Positions 33,795 through 43,131 of a stretch of DNA of 64,000 nt are shown here, in pieces. Below the pieces are notes generated by a model that saw only the letters and a list, made by a program, of their open reading frames with translations, made no database searches and was not told the DNA's origin. Positions within the stretch are counted from its first letter, which is position 1. Each line of letters starts with the position of its first letter. Source of the stretch: DATMAM01 sp035559995 (GTDB taxonomy: Bacteria > Desulfobacterota > Binatia > UBA9968). The translations under genes were made by a program, and so were the position numbers. The DNA is taken from positions 124,001 through 188,000 of the forward strand of contig DATMAM010000039.1 in NCBI GenBank assembly GCA_035559995.1, written 5' to 3'.

Positions 33795-36700
33795 TCATCC
33801 CGGGGCTTCGAGCTGTTCGAGAATCCCCTGAATCGGCACCGTGACCCAGTCCGGCCGGTTGTTCAGCTCGTAGCCCAGCTCGTAAACGGCCTTTTCCAGC
33901 AGGTGAACGTCCAGAAGGATGGCCAGCTCGTCGCGCGAGGCCGGCAGGAAGTGCCACCGCCGCGCCACCTGGAGGTAGGCCCTCAAGAACGCGGCCGAAA
34001 CCCACAGACTCCAAAACCGCGCCCACGCCATGAGCCGCGGCCGGTCCTCCGCGCGAATTTGCGCGCCGCGGAGCTTGGCCGCCGTGGCGTAGCTGAAAGA
34101 GCGCAACATGCCGGCCACGTCGGCTACCGGCGAGCGCTTGAGCCGCCGCTCGCTGATCGGGCGGGCGGGCTCGCCCTCGAAATCGATGATCACGAAATCT
34201 TTTCCGGTATAAAGAACCTGCCCCAGGTGAAAGTCGCCGTGGCAGCGGATGCGAAGCGCGCTGATCTTCCGATCGCGAATCACCTGCAGGCGATCGAGAA
34301 TCTGTTTTTGCGCGGCCAAAACTCTTTCGGCGCCGGCGCGCGCCTCCTCGGGCAGGCTTTTGACCCTTCTGGCGAGAAGCGTGAGCGCCTGGTTCGCAAG
34401 CGAGCGCATGCTCTGGTAGAGCGAGCGGCGGTAAAAAGACGTAAACGGCTCCGGGGTAAAGGCCGCTTCGCCGTCGGAAGCGAGCGCGCCGTGGAGCTCG
34501 GCGGTTCGCTGTCCGAGCAGCTCGGCCGACGCCAGGTAAGAGCCGATCGTGTGGCGCGCGAGCGGCGGGAGGTCCTCGTCGCTCAGCGCAAGCAAGTGGC
34601 GGTGCGGGAAATCGGGCGGCGCGTCCTGCGGCAGCGCCAGCACGTCGTCGAAATAGCGACCGAGATTGTCCAAAGTGTAGCCCCACGCGTCGCCGACGTT
34701 GGGGACCAGGCTCTGGAGAATCCCGAGCGTCACCGGCTCGCCCTGGGCGCGCCTTAGCTCGAGCGCGCCGCCGAGCAGCGGGATGTTGCGAAACGACGTG
34801 CGCTCCGTTATGAAGCGGCCGATCTCGAGGTCGGGATTGACGCCATCCTGCGCGCGGCGAAAAATTTTGAGAATCCACTGATCGCCAAACACCACCGAAG
34901 TGTTGCTCTGCTCGCGCTTCATGAGCGCCGGCTCCAGCGTCGTCGGCGCCGGCAGCGACTTGAGCGCCCTGGACGGCCAAGCCACAACGGTGCCGAGATC
35001 GCTTTTGAAGCTTCGCCGCCGGACGATCGCCGCCAGGAGCGCCTTGCAGAACGCGCTGTCCACCACGGCGTCGTAGAGAATGCCCGCTTCGCCGCCGTCC
35101 GCGCGGCGGGCGCGAACTTCGGCCACAACGGCGCCGGCGTGCGCCTGGCGAATCTCGGCCGCGCGCTCGCCCGCGGCAAAACCCAGGGGCAGGATGTAGG
35201 TCTCCTGCGGCCGTCCCTGATATTGCACTTCCACGAACGCCAGCTGTGCGCTCGCGGAGTCGTACGGGAGCGGAATCGCGCCGGTGATCTTTGCGGAGCG
35301 GATCGCGTGCGCCTTGCCGCCGAACCAGCGGCAAGACGGAAGGTACGCTGGCAGGATCTTTTCCAACGCGCTTTTCGCGTTGCCGCGCACGGCTTCTTCC
35401 CACGAGCCGTAGACCTCGAGCGCCGGCAGCTCGGGCTCTTTTTTGGCCGTGACTTCCAGCACCGCGGGCGTCTCGAGCTTGAACCAGTAGAACGAGTGGG
35501 GGCCGAGCGTGATGAAGTACGGCAGCTCGCCGATCGGGGGAAAGCGGATCTGGCCGATCATCTCGACCGGCACCGTGCCCTTGAGCGACGAGAGGTCCAG
35601 CTCGACGAACTGGACAAAGCGGGAAAGGTTGACGACGACGAGGATCGACTCGTCCTGGTAGCGGCGGATAAAAACTAAAATCTTCCGGTTATCGGGGACG
35701 ATGAACTCGATCGCGCCGCGGCCGAACGCGCGGTGGCGCTTGCGCAGCTGGATCAGCCGCTTCATCCACCAGAGGATCGAGTGCTGGTTATACTGCTGCG
35801 CCTCGACGTTGACGGCCTCGTAGTGGTACTCCGGGTCGATGTTGACGGGGAGATAGAGCCGCTGCGGGTTGGCGCGCGAAAAGCCGGCGTTACGGTCGGC
35901 GCTCCACTGCATCGGCGTGCGCACGCCGTTGCGGTCGCCGAGATAGATGTTGTCGCCCATGCCGATCTCGTCGCCGTAATAGATGATCGGCGTCCCCGGC
36001 AAAGAGAAAAGCAGGCTGTTCATCAACTCGATCTTGCGCCGGTTGTTGCCCAAAAGCGGCGCCAGGCGCCGGCGGATGCCCAGATTGATGCGCGCCTGGG
36101 GATCGCGCGCGTAGACCTTGTACATGTAGTCGCGGTCTTCGTCGGTCACCATCTCGAGCGTGAGCTCATCGTGGTTGCGCAAGAAGACCGCCCACTGGCA
36201 CGTCTCCGGGATCTGCGGCGTCTGGTCCATGATGTCGATGATCGGGTAGTGATCTTCCATGTAGATCGCCATGAACAGCCGCGGCATGACCGGAAAATGA
36301 AAAGCCATGTGGCATTCGTCGCCGCGCCCGAAATAGGCCGCCGCGTCTTCCGGCCACTGGTTGGCCTCGGCCAGGAGCATGCGGTAGCTGTAGTTCCGGT
36401 CGACGTGGCGCCTGAGCTCGCGCAGAAACTCGTGCGTCTCGGGGAGATTCTCGCAGATCGTTCCTTCGCGCTCGTACAGATAAGGGACGGCGTCGAGCCG
36501 CAGCCCGTCGACGCCCATGTCGAGCCAGAAATCGAGCGCGTTCAGGATGCCCTTTCGCACCTCGGGATGATCGAAGTTCAAGTCCGGCTGGTGGGAGTAG
36601 AAGCGGTGCCAGTAATAGGCTTTGGCGACCGGGTCCCACGACCAGTTCGACGACTCGAAATCTTTAAAGATGATGCGCGCCTCGGGGTACTTCTCCGGGG

Positions 36701-37133
36701 TGTCGCTCCACACGTAAAAGTTGCGCGCGCTCGTCCCGGGCTTGGCGCGCCGCGCGCGCTGGAACCAGGGGTGCTGATCGGAGGTGTGGTTGAGGACGAG
36801 CTCGGTGATCACGCGGATGCCGCGCGCGTGCGCTTCGCGGAGGAAGGTCTTGAAGTCCTGCAGGGTCCCGTAGTGCGGGTGGACGGCGGTGTAGTCGGAA
36901 ATGTCGTAGCCGTCGTCGCGCTGCGGGGAAGGATAGAACGGGAGGAGCCAGACCGCGGTGATCCCCAGGTCCTGAAGGTAGTCGAGCTTCTGCGTGAGCC
37001 CGACGAAATCGCCGATACCGTCGCCGTTGCTGTCGCAGAACGCGCGCACGTGCAGCTCGTAGATGATCGCGTCGCGGTACCAGAGCGGATCGGCGTCGAG
37101 CAACGTTGGAGCCTTTTTTTTGGCGTCGCGCAT
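33795..37133 (-). CDS. treS: Trehalose synthase fused to maltokinase
   Basis: A 1112-residue fusion. The N-terminal 550 residues are GH13_16 trehalose synthase (WYRDAIIYELHVRAF at 18-32, nucleophile Asp214 in DGLRLDAVPYLYE, acid Glu256 in LLAEANQWP, DGYDISDY), interconverting trehalose and maltose. The C-terminal 450 residues are a maltokinase (Mak/Pep2) with the cap region SCRWFGGKA and the kinase motif CHGDFHLGQVLYTGKDFVIIDFEGEP. The fusion therefore turns trehalose into maltose-1-phosphate, the donor for GlgE. I chose the ATG at 37133, directly after the glgE stop; the long upstream frame is shadow of glgE. Confidence 0.95.
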   Translation of the reverse strand: MRDAKKKAPTLLDADPLWYRDAIIYELHVRAFCDSNGDGIGDFVGLTQKLDYLQDLGITAVWLLPFYPSPQRDDGYDISDYTAVHPHYGTLQDFKTFLREAHARGIRVITELVLNHTSDQHPWFQRARRAKPGTSARNFYVWSDTPEKYPEARIIFKDFESSNWSWDPVAKAYYWHRFYSHQPDLNFDHPEVRKGILNALDFWLDMGVDGLRLDAVPYLYEREGTICENLPETHEFLRELRRHVDRNYSYRMLLAEANQWPEDAAAYFGRGDECHMAFHFPVMPRLFMAIYMEDHYPIIDIMDQTPQIPETCQWAVFLRNHDELTLEMVTDEDRDYMYKVYARDPQARINLGIRRRLAPLLGNNRRKIELMNSLLFSLPGTPIIYYGDEIGMGDNIYLGDRNGVRTPMQWSADRNAGFSRANPQRLYLPVNIDPEYHYEAVNVEAQQYNQHSILWWMKRLIQLRKRHRAFGRGAIEFIVPDNRKILVFIRRYQDESILVVVNLSRFVQFVELDLSSLKGTVPVEMIGQIRFPPIGELPYFITLGPHSFYWFKLETPAVLEVTAKKEPELPALEVYGSWEEAVRGNAKSALEKILPAYLPSCRWFGGKAHAIRSAKITGAIPLPYDSASAQLAFVEVQYQGRPQETYILPLGFAAGERAAEIRQAHAGAVVAEVRARRADGGEAGILYDAVVDSAFCKALLAAIVRRRSFKSDLGTVVAWPSRALKSLPAPTTLEPALMKREQSNTSVVFGDQWILKIFRRAQDGVNPDLEIGRFITERTSFRNIPLLGGALELRRAQGEPVTLGILQSLVPNVGDAWGYTLDNLGRYFDDVLALPQDAPPDFPHRHLLALSDEDLPPLARHTIGSYLASAELLGQRTAELHGALASDGEAAFTPEPFTSFYRRSLYQSMRSLANQALTLLARRVKSLPEEARAGAERVLAAQKQILDRLQVIRDRKISALRIRCHGDFHLGQVLYTGKDFVIIDFEGEPARPISERRLKRSPVADVAGMLRSFSYATAAKLRGAQIRAEDRPRLMAWARFWSLWVSAAFLRAYLQVARRWHFLPASRDELAILLDVHLLEKAVYELGYELNNRPDWVTVPIQGILEQLEAPG

Positions 37134-37153
37134 GCCGCTGCGGTAAAGTCCAG

Positions 37154-39160
37154 CTACATAAAGTAGTCGAAATCCTGCTCGCGGTGCGTGCGCCGCAACA
37201 CGCGGAAGATGTGGGCGGGGACCGCCTGCGGATTGAGCTCGACGTAGTTGCGCGATCCCTGCCAGATGTAGCGGGCGTCGGTCAAAAGATCGTGCACCTG
37301 GTAGGGCTGTTGGGCATCGAGCCGAAGGGGCTCGAGCGCGACATCCACCCAACCGGACTGGGTGTGATAGGGATCGAGGTTGACGACCGTGAGAATCACA
37401 TTGCTCAGGTCTTCGGTGTGCTTGCTGTAGCAGAGGAGCTGATCGTTGCTCACGGGATGAAAGCGGAGGCTTGCGTCGTGTTGCAGCGCGCCGTTTTCGC
37501 GCCGGATGCGGTTCACGCGCGCGATCAGGTGGCGCAGGCTCTCGGGGCGGTCGAGCTCCCAGTGCTTGATCTCGTATTTTTCCGAATCGAGATACTCTTC
37601 GCTTCCCGCCTCGCGCGGCCGGTTCACGCACAGCTCGAAGGCGGGGCCGTAGATGCCGTAGTTCGCGCCCAAGGTCGCCGCCAGAACGAGGCGCGCCATG
37701 AACGCCGGCCGGCCGCCGAACTGAAGATACTCGGTCAGAATGTCCGGCGTGTTCGGCCACAGGCTCGGGCGAAAGAACTCGCGCACTTCGGTCTGCGTGA
37801 GCTCGGTAAAGTAGTCGGTGAGCTCCGACTTGGTGTTGCGCCAGGCGAAGTACGTGTACGACTGCGTAAAGCCGAGCTTGGCGAGCCGGTACATCACCTT
37901 GGGCCGGGTAAAAGCCTCCGACAGAAAGATGGCGCGCGGCTCTTTCTTTTTGACGCTCGCGATCAGCCATTCCCAAAACGCGAACGGCTTGGTGTGTGGG
38001 TTATCGACGCGGAAGATGCGCACGCCTTGCTCGAGCCAAAACAGCACGATCGAGCGCAGCTCCTCCCAAAGCTCGCGCCAGGCGGGCGTGTCAAAGTTCA
38101 GCGGGTAGATGTCCTCGTACTTTTTGGGCGGATTTTCGGCGTACTGGACGCTTCCGTCGGGCCGGTAGCGGAACCATTCCGGGTGCTCGCGCACGTAGGG
38201 ATGGTCGGGCGTGCACTGAAAGGCGATATCGAGCGCGATCTCGATCCCGAACTTGCGCGCTTCGGCCACGAGCCGCCGAAAATCTGCAAGCGTTCCCAGC
38301 TGCGGGTGAATCGATTTGTGGCCGCCTTCCGCCGCGCCGATCGCCCATGGGCTTCCCGGATCTTGCGGGCCGGCGACCGTGGCGTTGTTCTTGCCCTTGC
38401 GGTGGGTGCGGCCGATCGGATGAATCGGCGGGAGGTAAAGAACGTCGAAGCCCATTTCGGCGATGTACGGGAGCCGCGCCGCGCAATCGTCGAACGTGCC
38501 GTGTCGGCCGGGCGCGGGGGCGCAAGAGCGCGGAAAGAGCTCGTACCACGCGCCGAAACGCGCCCGGGCGTCGTCCACCACGAGCGGCAGCTCCTTCGGA
38601 TAGACGACGGCGAACGTTTTGTCCGGGTAACGTTCCATCAACTCCGGCAGGTCCGCCGCGATCAGCGGCGTTTTGCCGGCGGCGGCCGAGCGTAACGCGC
38701 GCGCGTGGCTCTCGAGGCGGGCGGCGTCGTCGAGCGCGGCGCGCTTGGCGGCGCTTTCGACGAGCCTGGCGCCGATCAGAAGATCGACCGCGACGTCCTG
38801 ACCCGCCGCGACTTTCTTTTCCAGGCCGCGATGCCAGGACTTGAACTCGTCGACCCAAGCTTGCAAGGTATACCGGTACCGGCCCGGCTCGCCCACGAGA
38901 AATTCGCCGCGCCAGCGATCGTTGGCGAGCGGCCGCATCGGAGCGGCGTTCCAGTCGCGATCCGTTTCCCGCCTGTAAAGAAGAACGGAGGAAAGCTCGT
39001 CGTGCCCGTCCGCGAAGATGTCCGCCTCGACGATCACCTTTTCGCCGGCGGTGCGCTTGATGGCGAAACGACCACCGTCGATCTCGGGTGTGACGCTTTC
39101 GATGACGACCCGGCGACGCCCTTCGTTGGCGCTCTGTGGCGACTCGAGCTCGGACGGCAC
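37154..39160 (-). CDS. glgE: Alpha-1,4-glucan:maltose-1-phosphate maltosyltransferase
   Basis: A 668-residue GH13_3 enzyme that elongates alpha-1,4-glucan with maltosyl units from maltose-1-phosphate. It has the N-terminal beta domain (DIFADGHDELSSVLLYR, RYRYTLQAWVDEFKSW), the conserved AWYELFPRSCAP, FDVLYLPPIHPIGRTHRKGKNN, the nucleophile Asp in IFRVDNPHTKPFAFWEW and EAFTRPKVMYRLAKLGFTQSYTYFAWRN, all diagnostic of GlgE. It is the first gene of the operon glgE-treS/mak-malQ-glgB-glgC. A promoter is expected in 39161-39285, but I could not assign one with confidence. Confidence 0.96.
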   Translation of the reverse strand: MPSELESPQSANEGRRRVVIESVTPEIDGGRFAIKRTAGEKVIVEADIFADGHDELSSVLLYRRETDRDWNAAPMRPLANDRWRGEFLVGEPGRYRYTLQAWVDEFKSWHRGLEKKVAAGQDVAVDLLIGARLVESAAKRAALDDAARLESHARALRSAAAGKTPLIAADLPELMERYPDKTFAVVYPKELPLVVDDARARFGAWYELFPRSCAPAPGRHGTFDDCAARLPYIAEMGFDVLYLPPIHPIGRTHRKGKNNATVAGPQDPGSPWAIGAAEGGHKSIHPQLGTLADFRRLVAEARKFGIEIALDIAFQCTPDHPYVREHPEWFRYRPDGSVQYAENPPKKYEDIYPLNFDTPAWRELWEELRSIVLFWLEQGVRIFRVDNPHTKPFAFWEWLIASVKKKEPRAIFLSEAFTRPKVMYRLAKLGFTQSYTYFAWRNTKSELTDYFTELTQTEVREFFRPSLWPNTPDILTEYLQFGGRPAFMARLVLAATLGANYGIYGPAFELCVNRPREAGSEEYLDSEKYEIKHWELDRPESLRHLIARVNRIRRENGALQHDASLRFHPVSNDQLLCYSKHTEDLSNVILTVVNLDPYHTQSGWVDVALEPLRLDAQQPYQVHDLLTDARYIWQGSRNYVELNPQAVPAHIFRVLRRTHREQDFDYFM

Positions 39161-39285
39161 TATCTAGAGGCTAGCAAAGGAAAGAATAAAGTCCAGAGGA
39201 TTTTGCCGTTGCACAAAAGACGAACCCCGGATTTGATCTTGGACGCCGGACGGCGCTTCGGAAATCCTGCGGGGAGGAATGATCC

Positions 39286-40383
39286 ATGACCGAGTTTTTT
39301 GGCATCGAAATCCCGATGAACCCCTGGGTCGTGCTGACGCTGATTTTTGTCGCGGCGTTGATTTTGGCGTTCGTCGTGAACTTGGTGATTCTGCGGATCG
39401 TCGCGCGCCTTTTGACGGGCGCGCGCGAGGATTTCGACAGCCGGCTCTACCGCATGATCGAGCGCTACCTCTTTCCGCTGCTGATCATCGGCCTGCTGAT
39501 CGTGATCGTCAACAACGTGCCGTTGCCGCCGAAAATCTTGCGCGCGGCGCACAGCGTTCTCGTCTTTTGCGGCTTGCTGATCGCGATCTTTCTCCTGGCC
39601 CGGGCGGTTCTGATGATCCTGCGCAACGCCGAAAGCCGCTACGAGCCGTTGCGCAATATCCGCGGCCCGATCGAGATCCTGGTCAAGATCGTCTTTGTCG
39701 CCGTCGGCGGGATGATCATTTTGGATAACCTCGGCGTTTCGCTGACCCCGATTCTGACGACCTTGGGAATCGGCAGCCTGGCGGTCGCGATCGCCTTGCA
39801 AGACACTCTAGGCAATTTCTTTGCCGGGCTTTACATCAAAGCCGATCGGTTCATCGAGGTGGGACAATTCGTGCGGATCGAAACCGGCGAGGAGGGTTAC
39901 GTCGATCATATCGGCTGGCGCAGCACGAGAATTCGGATGCTCCCCAACAATACGGTCATCGTGCCGAACAGTAAGCTGGTCCAAAGCATTATCACGAACT
40001 ACGACATGCCCGATCGCGAGCTCGCCGTTCTCGTGCAAGTGGGCGTTCACTACAGCAGCGACTTGGAAAAAGTGGAGCGGGTCACTTCCCAGGTCGCGAA
40101 GGAAATTATGCAGACGGTTCCTGGAGCAGTCCCCTCGTTCGAGCCGTTTATCCGATACCATACATTCGGCGACTCCAGCATCAATTTCACGGTCATTCTA
40201 CGCGCCCGCGAATTTGTGGATAACTTCTTGATCAAACACGAGTTTATCAAGCGGCTACAGGCGCGCTACCACCAGGAGGGTATCGTCATACCTTTCCCGA
40301 TCCGTACCGTTTACATGGAGCCGACCGGGAAGGGGAGCGAGAACGGAGGACCGAGGACAGAGGATCGCGACGGCCGCCGGTAG
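39286..40383 (+). CDS. Mechanosensitive ion channel, MscS family
   Basis: A 365-residue MscS-type channel. Membrane helices lie at about residues 12-35, 63-83, 90-112 and 125-150; the pore-lining TM3 is LTTLGIGSLAVAIALQDTLGNFFAGLYI (about 162-190), with the small-residue packing and the following beta domain EVGQFVRIETGEEGYVDHIGWRSTRIRMLPNN. It releases solutes upon hypo-osmotic shock. GGGGAGGAATG precedes the ATG. It is divergent from glgE, so trehalose/glucan metabolism and osmotic release may share regulation; that is inference from position. Confidence 0.93.
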   Translation: MTEFFGIEIPMNPWVVLTLIFVAALILAFVVNLVILRIVARLLTGAREDFDSRLYRMIERYLFPLLIIGLLIVIVNNVPLPPKILRAAHSVLVFCGLLIAIFLLARAVLMILRNAESRYEPLRNIRGPIEILVKIVFVAVGGMIILDNLGVSLTPILTTLGIGSLAVAIALQDTLGNFFAGLYIKADRFIEVGQFVRIETGEEGYVDHIGWRSTRIRMLPNNTVIVPNSKLVQSIITNYDMPDRELAVLVQVGVHYSSDLEKVERVTSQVAKEIMQTVPGAVPSFEPFIRYHTFGDSSINFTVILRAREFVDNFLIKHEFIKRLQARYHQEGIVIPFPIRTVYMEPTGKGSENGGPRTEDRDGRR

Positions 40384-40543
40384 AAACTAAAAGCGAAAAA
40401 TCGCACCCTCGTCCGCGACGCCGCGACCACGGCGTCGGACGATCCTCCATGATCGCCCAAAGAGCGTCGGGGATCGACGATTGTGGGAGCGCGATTTCCG
40501 GGCCCGAGCCGGTGAAAGGCATCGCGTCGATCGCAAACCTTGA

Positions 40544-40571
40544 TTGACACTGGGCCCAGGAATGAAATAGT
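40544..40571 (+). promoter_or_regulatory. Sigma-70 type promoter
   Basis: TTGACA (40544-40549) followed after 16 bases by AATAGT (40566-40571), about 38 bases before the ATG of the dehydrogenase gene. The -35 is perfect and the -10 matches four of six. Confidence 0.45.
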
Positions 40572-40608
40572 TTCACCGCAAATCAGCGGCGCACGCACGA
40601 GGGTGATT

Positions 40609-41469
40609 ATGGAAACGGTCGGCATGATCGGCGTCGGCACGATGGGAACGATTCTCTTGCAGCACCTGCGCGCCGCCGGGCTCGCGGTTGCGGCCTACGA
40701 CTGTGATTCGGCGGCTCTGGAGCGGGCGCGCTCGCTCGGCGCCGAGGTCGCGCGCTCTTCCAGGGCAGTAGCCGAGACGGCGACGCTTATCGACGTGGTC
40801 GTGCGCACCGACAGCGACATTTTCGCTTGCATGACCGGGCCCGATGGGGCGCTTGCCGGCGCGCGCGCCGGCACTCTGGTTTTGCTTCACAGCACGATCC
40901 ACCCGCGCACGACCCGCGCCGTGGCCGAGCAGGCGCGGGAAAAAGGCGTCCATGTAATCGACGCCTGCATGGTCGGCTCGCCGCGGATCGCCAGGAGCGG
41001 GAACATCACCTTCCTGGTCGGCGGCCCGCCGGATCTGGTGGAACGGGCGCGGCCCCATTTGCTGCGCATGGGCAAGGACGTGATCCACATGGGCGCGCTC
41101 TCGATGGGCAACGTCGGCAAGCTCGTCAAGAATCTCGTTACCGGAGCCGAGACGCTGGTCGTGTACGAGGCGGCTGAGCTCGCGCACGCGGCCGGCGTCG
41201 ACTATCGCGCGGCCTTGGAGATGCTCCAGAAAACGCATACCGGCACGATGCTGGAGCGCTGGCGGGAGGTGTTCGATCCAGCCAGGCCCGCTCCCATGCC
41301 GGGCGCGGGGCAGAACGTTTTCGAGAAAGATATCCCGCTCGCCGCGGCTCTGGCGCGAGACCTGAACCTGGATTTGGCGATCACAGCGGAGCTTGCGGCC
41401 ACGGCTTTGCGCGTTGTCGAGGCGCATCGAAAGGAGAGATTCGGGCAAGGGGCTAGAAGTGAGGGATAA
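40609..41469 (+). CDS. NAD(P)-binding 3-hydroxyisobutyrate dehydrogenase-like oxidoreductase
   Basis: A 286-residue beta-hydroxyacid dehydrogenase. The dinucleotide site is VGMIGVGTMGTILLQHL at the start, the substrate-site signature is HVIDACMVGSPRIARSGN (the usual DAPVSGG is altered to DACMVGS), and the catalytic Lys is in GNVGKLVKNLV near residue 165. The second domain is all-helical. I chose the ATG at 40609, 6-8 bases after GAGGG, instead of a start 69 bases upstream. It probably oxidises a small hydroxyacid; the altered signature suggests a non-standard substrate. Confidence 0.85.
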   Translation: METVGMIGVGTMGTILLQHLRAAGLAVAAYDCDSAALERARSLGAEVARSSRAVAETATLIDVVVRTDSDIFACMTGPDGALAGARAGTLVLLHSTIHPRTTRAVAEQAREKGVHVIDACMVGSPRIARSGNITFLVGGPPDLVERARPHLLRMGKDVIHMGALSMGNVGKLVKNLVTGAETLVVYEAAELAHAAGVDYRAALEMLQKTHTGTMLERWREVFDPARPAPMPGAGQNVFEKDIPLAAALARDLNLDLAITAELAATALRVVEAHRKERFGQGARSEG

Positions 41470-41517
41470 GGCGCCGCCCGGCGCGAATTCTCCCTTGCAG
41501 TTCCAAGCAAATCTTTT

Positions 41518-41638
41518 TATAAGGGGACAGAATTCGGGGGACGGGAGACAGAATTCAGGAGACAGAATTCAGGAGACAGGAGACAGGCGAGCCACGAGCA
41601 CGAGCCACGAACCACGAGCAACGAGCCACGAACAAAGG
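41518..41638. repeat. Tandem short repeats: GAGACAGAATTC units and CACGAGC/CACGAAC units
   Basis: Three copies of GGAGACAGAATTC-like units (41525-41575) are followed by a run of CACGAGC, CACGAAC and ACGAGCC heptamers (41585-41635). It fills the 180-base gap before coxS; no ORF is present. The heptamer tract is the reverse complement of 33710-33752. Confidence 0.75.
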
Positions 41639-41649
41639 GAGGCCAAGCG

Positions 41650-42123
41650 ATGCGGAAAAGGATCACGTTAAAGGTCAACGGCAAGCGCCACACGATGGAG
41701 GTGCCGACGGAGCGGCTGCTCATCGATTTTTTGCGCTACGATTTGGGGCTTACCGGCACGAAGGAAGGGTGTAGCGTCGGGGTGTGCGGCGCATGCACGG
41801 TCCTGATGGACGGCAAAATGGTCAGCTCGTGCCTGGCGCCGGCGGTTTTTGCCGACGGCCACGAGATTACCACCGTAGAGGGGCTTGCCAAAAACGGCGA
41901 GCTTCACCCGGTGCAGAAAAGTTTCATTCAGTACGGCGGCTTTCAGTGCGGGATCTGCACGCCGGGGCAGGTGGTAGCCGCGAAGGCGCTTCTCGACGAG
42001 AAGCCCAAGCCGACCGAGGAGGAGATCAAAGAGTGGATGATGGGCAACCTGTGCCGCTGTACCGGTTACTACAAGATCATCGAATCGATCCAAAAGGCGC
42101 ACCAGTTTGGAAGAGCGAGATAA
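41650..42123 (+). CDS. coxS: 2Fe-2S subunit of molybdenum hydroxylase (CoxS-like)
   Basis: A 157-residue iron-sulfur subunit of the xanthine dehydrogenase/aerobic CO dehydrogenase family. The plant-type 2Fe-2S cluster is CSVGVCGACTVLMDG with a fourth Cys in SSCLAP; the C-terminal helical cluster is CGICTPGQV and NLCRCTGYYKI. It transfers electrons between the molybdenum and flavin subunits. It is 3 bases ahead of coxM. No coxL gene occurs in the window, so its catalytic partner is unlinked. Confidence 0.92.
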   Translation: MRKRITLKVNGKRHTMEVPTERLLIDFLRYDLGLTGTKEGCSVGVCGACTVLMDGKMVSSCLAPAVFADGHEITTVEGLAKNGELHPVQKSFIQYGGFQCGICTPGQVVAAKALLDEKPKPTEEEIKEWMMGNLCRCTGYYKIIESIQKAHQFGRAR

Positions 42124-42126
42124 GCC

Positions 42127-43131
42127 ATGACACCGTTTGAGTATCTCGAGCCGAGAAGCCTAAAAGAGGTCTGCGCGAACCTAAAGCAGTACGGGAGCGA
42201 GGGGAAGCTCGTCGCCGGCGGCACCGCCCTCATTATCATGATGAAGCAGCGCCTGGTGCGGCCGGCGGCGCTGATCAGCCTGCGCTCGCTGAGAGGGCTA
42301 AATCAGATCGCAATCGACGACGGCGGCTTGAGGATCGGAAGCCTGGTCACGCACCGCGAATTGGAAACCAACCTTTTGACCAGGCGGCGTTTCCCGCTGC
42401 TCAGCGATACCTACCGGCAGGTTGCGACGATCCGGATCAGAAACATGGCCACGGTGGGCGGAGGGCTCGCGCACGCCGACCCCAACCAGGACCCGCCGCC
42501 GGCGCTGATCGCGCTCAACGCAAGCGTCAAGGTCACCTCGGCCGATGGGAGTCGCGTCATTCCCATCGAGGAGTTCTTTAAAGACTACTACGAGACGGTT
42601 TTAAGGCCTGAAGAGATCATCACCGAGGTCATTGTTCCCAGGCAGCCGGCCAATAGCGGCGGCGCGTTTTTAAAATTCCTTCCCAGAACGGCCGACGACT
42701 ACGCGACGGTATCGGCCGCGGCGATGGTGAGCCTGGACAAAACAAGGAAGGTGATCGAGGACGTGCGCATCGGGCTGGGAAGCGTCGGGGTGACGCCGAT
42801 TCGAGCCAGGGAGGCGGAGGCCGTGCTTCGCGGGCAGCCGATTACGCCTGAAGCGCTGCGCGAAGCCGGCGAGAAGGCCAAAGGGGAGGTCGACCCGATC
42901 AGCGACATTCGCGGCTCGGCATGGTACAAGAAGGAGATGGTCGGCGTGTTCGTGCGCCGCGCTCTGGAGCAGGCGATAAGCGCGGCGCGCGGGGCGGCGA
43001 CCCGGGGGAGCGCGCGCCCGGTAAGTAAAGCGGTCGGGCGCGCTTTGGTCAAAGCCGCGGGCAAGCTAAGGGCCGCGGCGAAAAAAGGCGCTAAGAAAAC
43101 TTCGAGCACGAGGCGAGGAAAGAAAAAGTGA
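42127..43131 (+). CDS. coxM: FAD-binding subunit of molybdenum hydroxylase (CoxM-like)
   Basis: A 334-residue flavoprotein of the CO dehydrogenase medium-subunit family. FAD contacts are AGGTALIIMMKQRL (about residues 32-45) and ATVGGGLAHADPNQDPP (about 110-126), plus the TIRIRNMA segment. The last 50 residues form an Ala/Lys/Arg-rich tail (RAAAKKGAKKTSSTRRGKKK) not normally present in CoxM, perhaps for membrane or subunit binding. Its stop overlaps the GTG of coxG by four bases. Confidence 0.9.
   Translation: MTPFEYLEPRSLKEVCANLKQYGSEGKLVAGGTALIIMMKQRLVRPAALISLRSLRGLNQIAIDDGGLRIGSLVTHRELETNLLTRRRFPLLSDTYRQVATIRIRNMATVGGGLAHADPNQDPPPALIALNASVKVTSADGSRVIPIEEFFKDYYETVLRPEEIITEVIVPRQPANSGGAFLKFLPRTADDYATVSAAAMVSLDKTRKVIEDVRIGLGSVGVTPIRAREAEAVLRGQPITPEALREAGEKAKGEVDPISDIRGSAWYKKEMVGVFVRRALEQAISAARGAATRGSARPVSKAVGRALVKAAGKLRAAAKKGAKKTSSTRRGKKK

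Noticed and set aside
33795..37976. 1393-residue version of TreS-maltokinase
   Set aside because: The additional N-terminal part overlaps glgE out of frame and is low-quality; the ATG at 37133 directly precedes the conserved TreS start.
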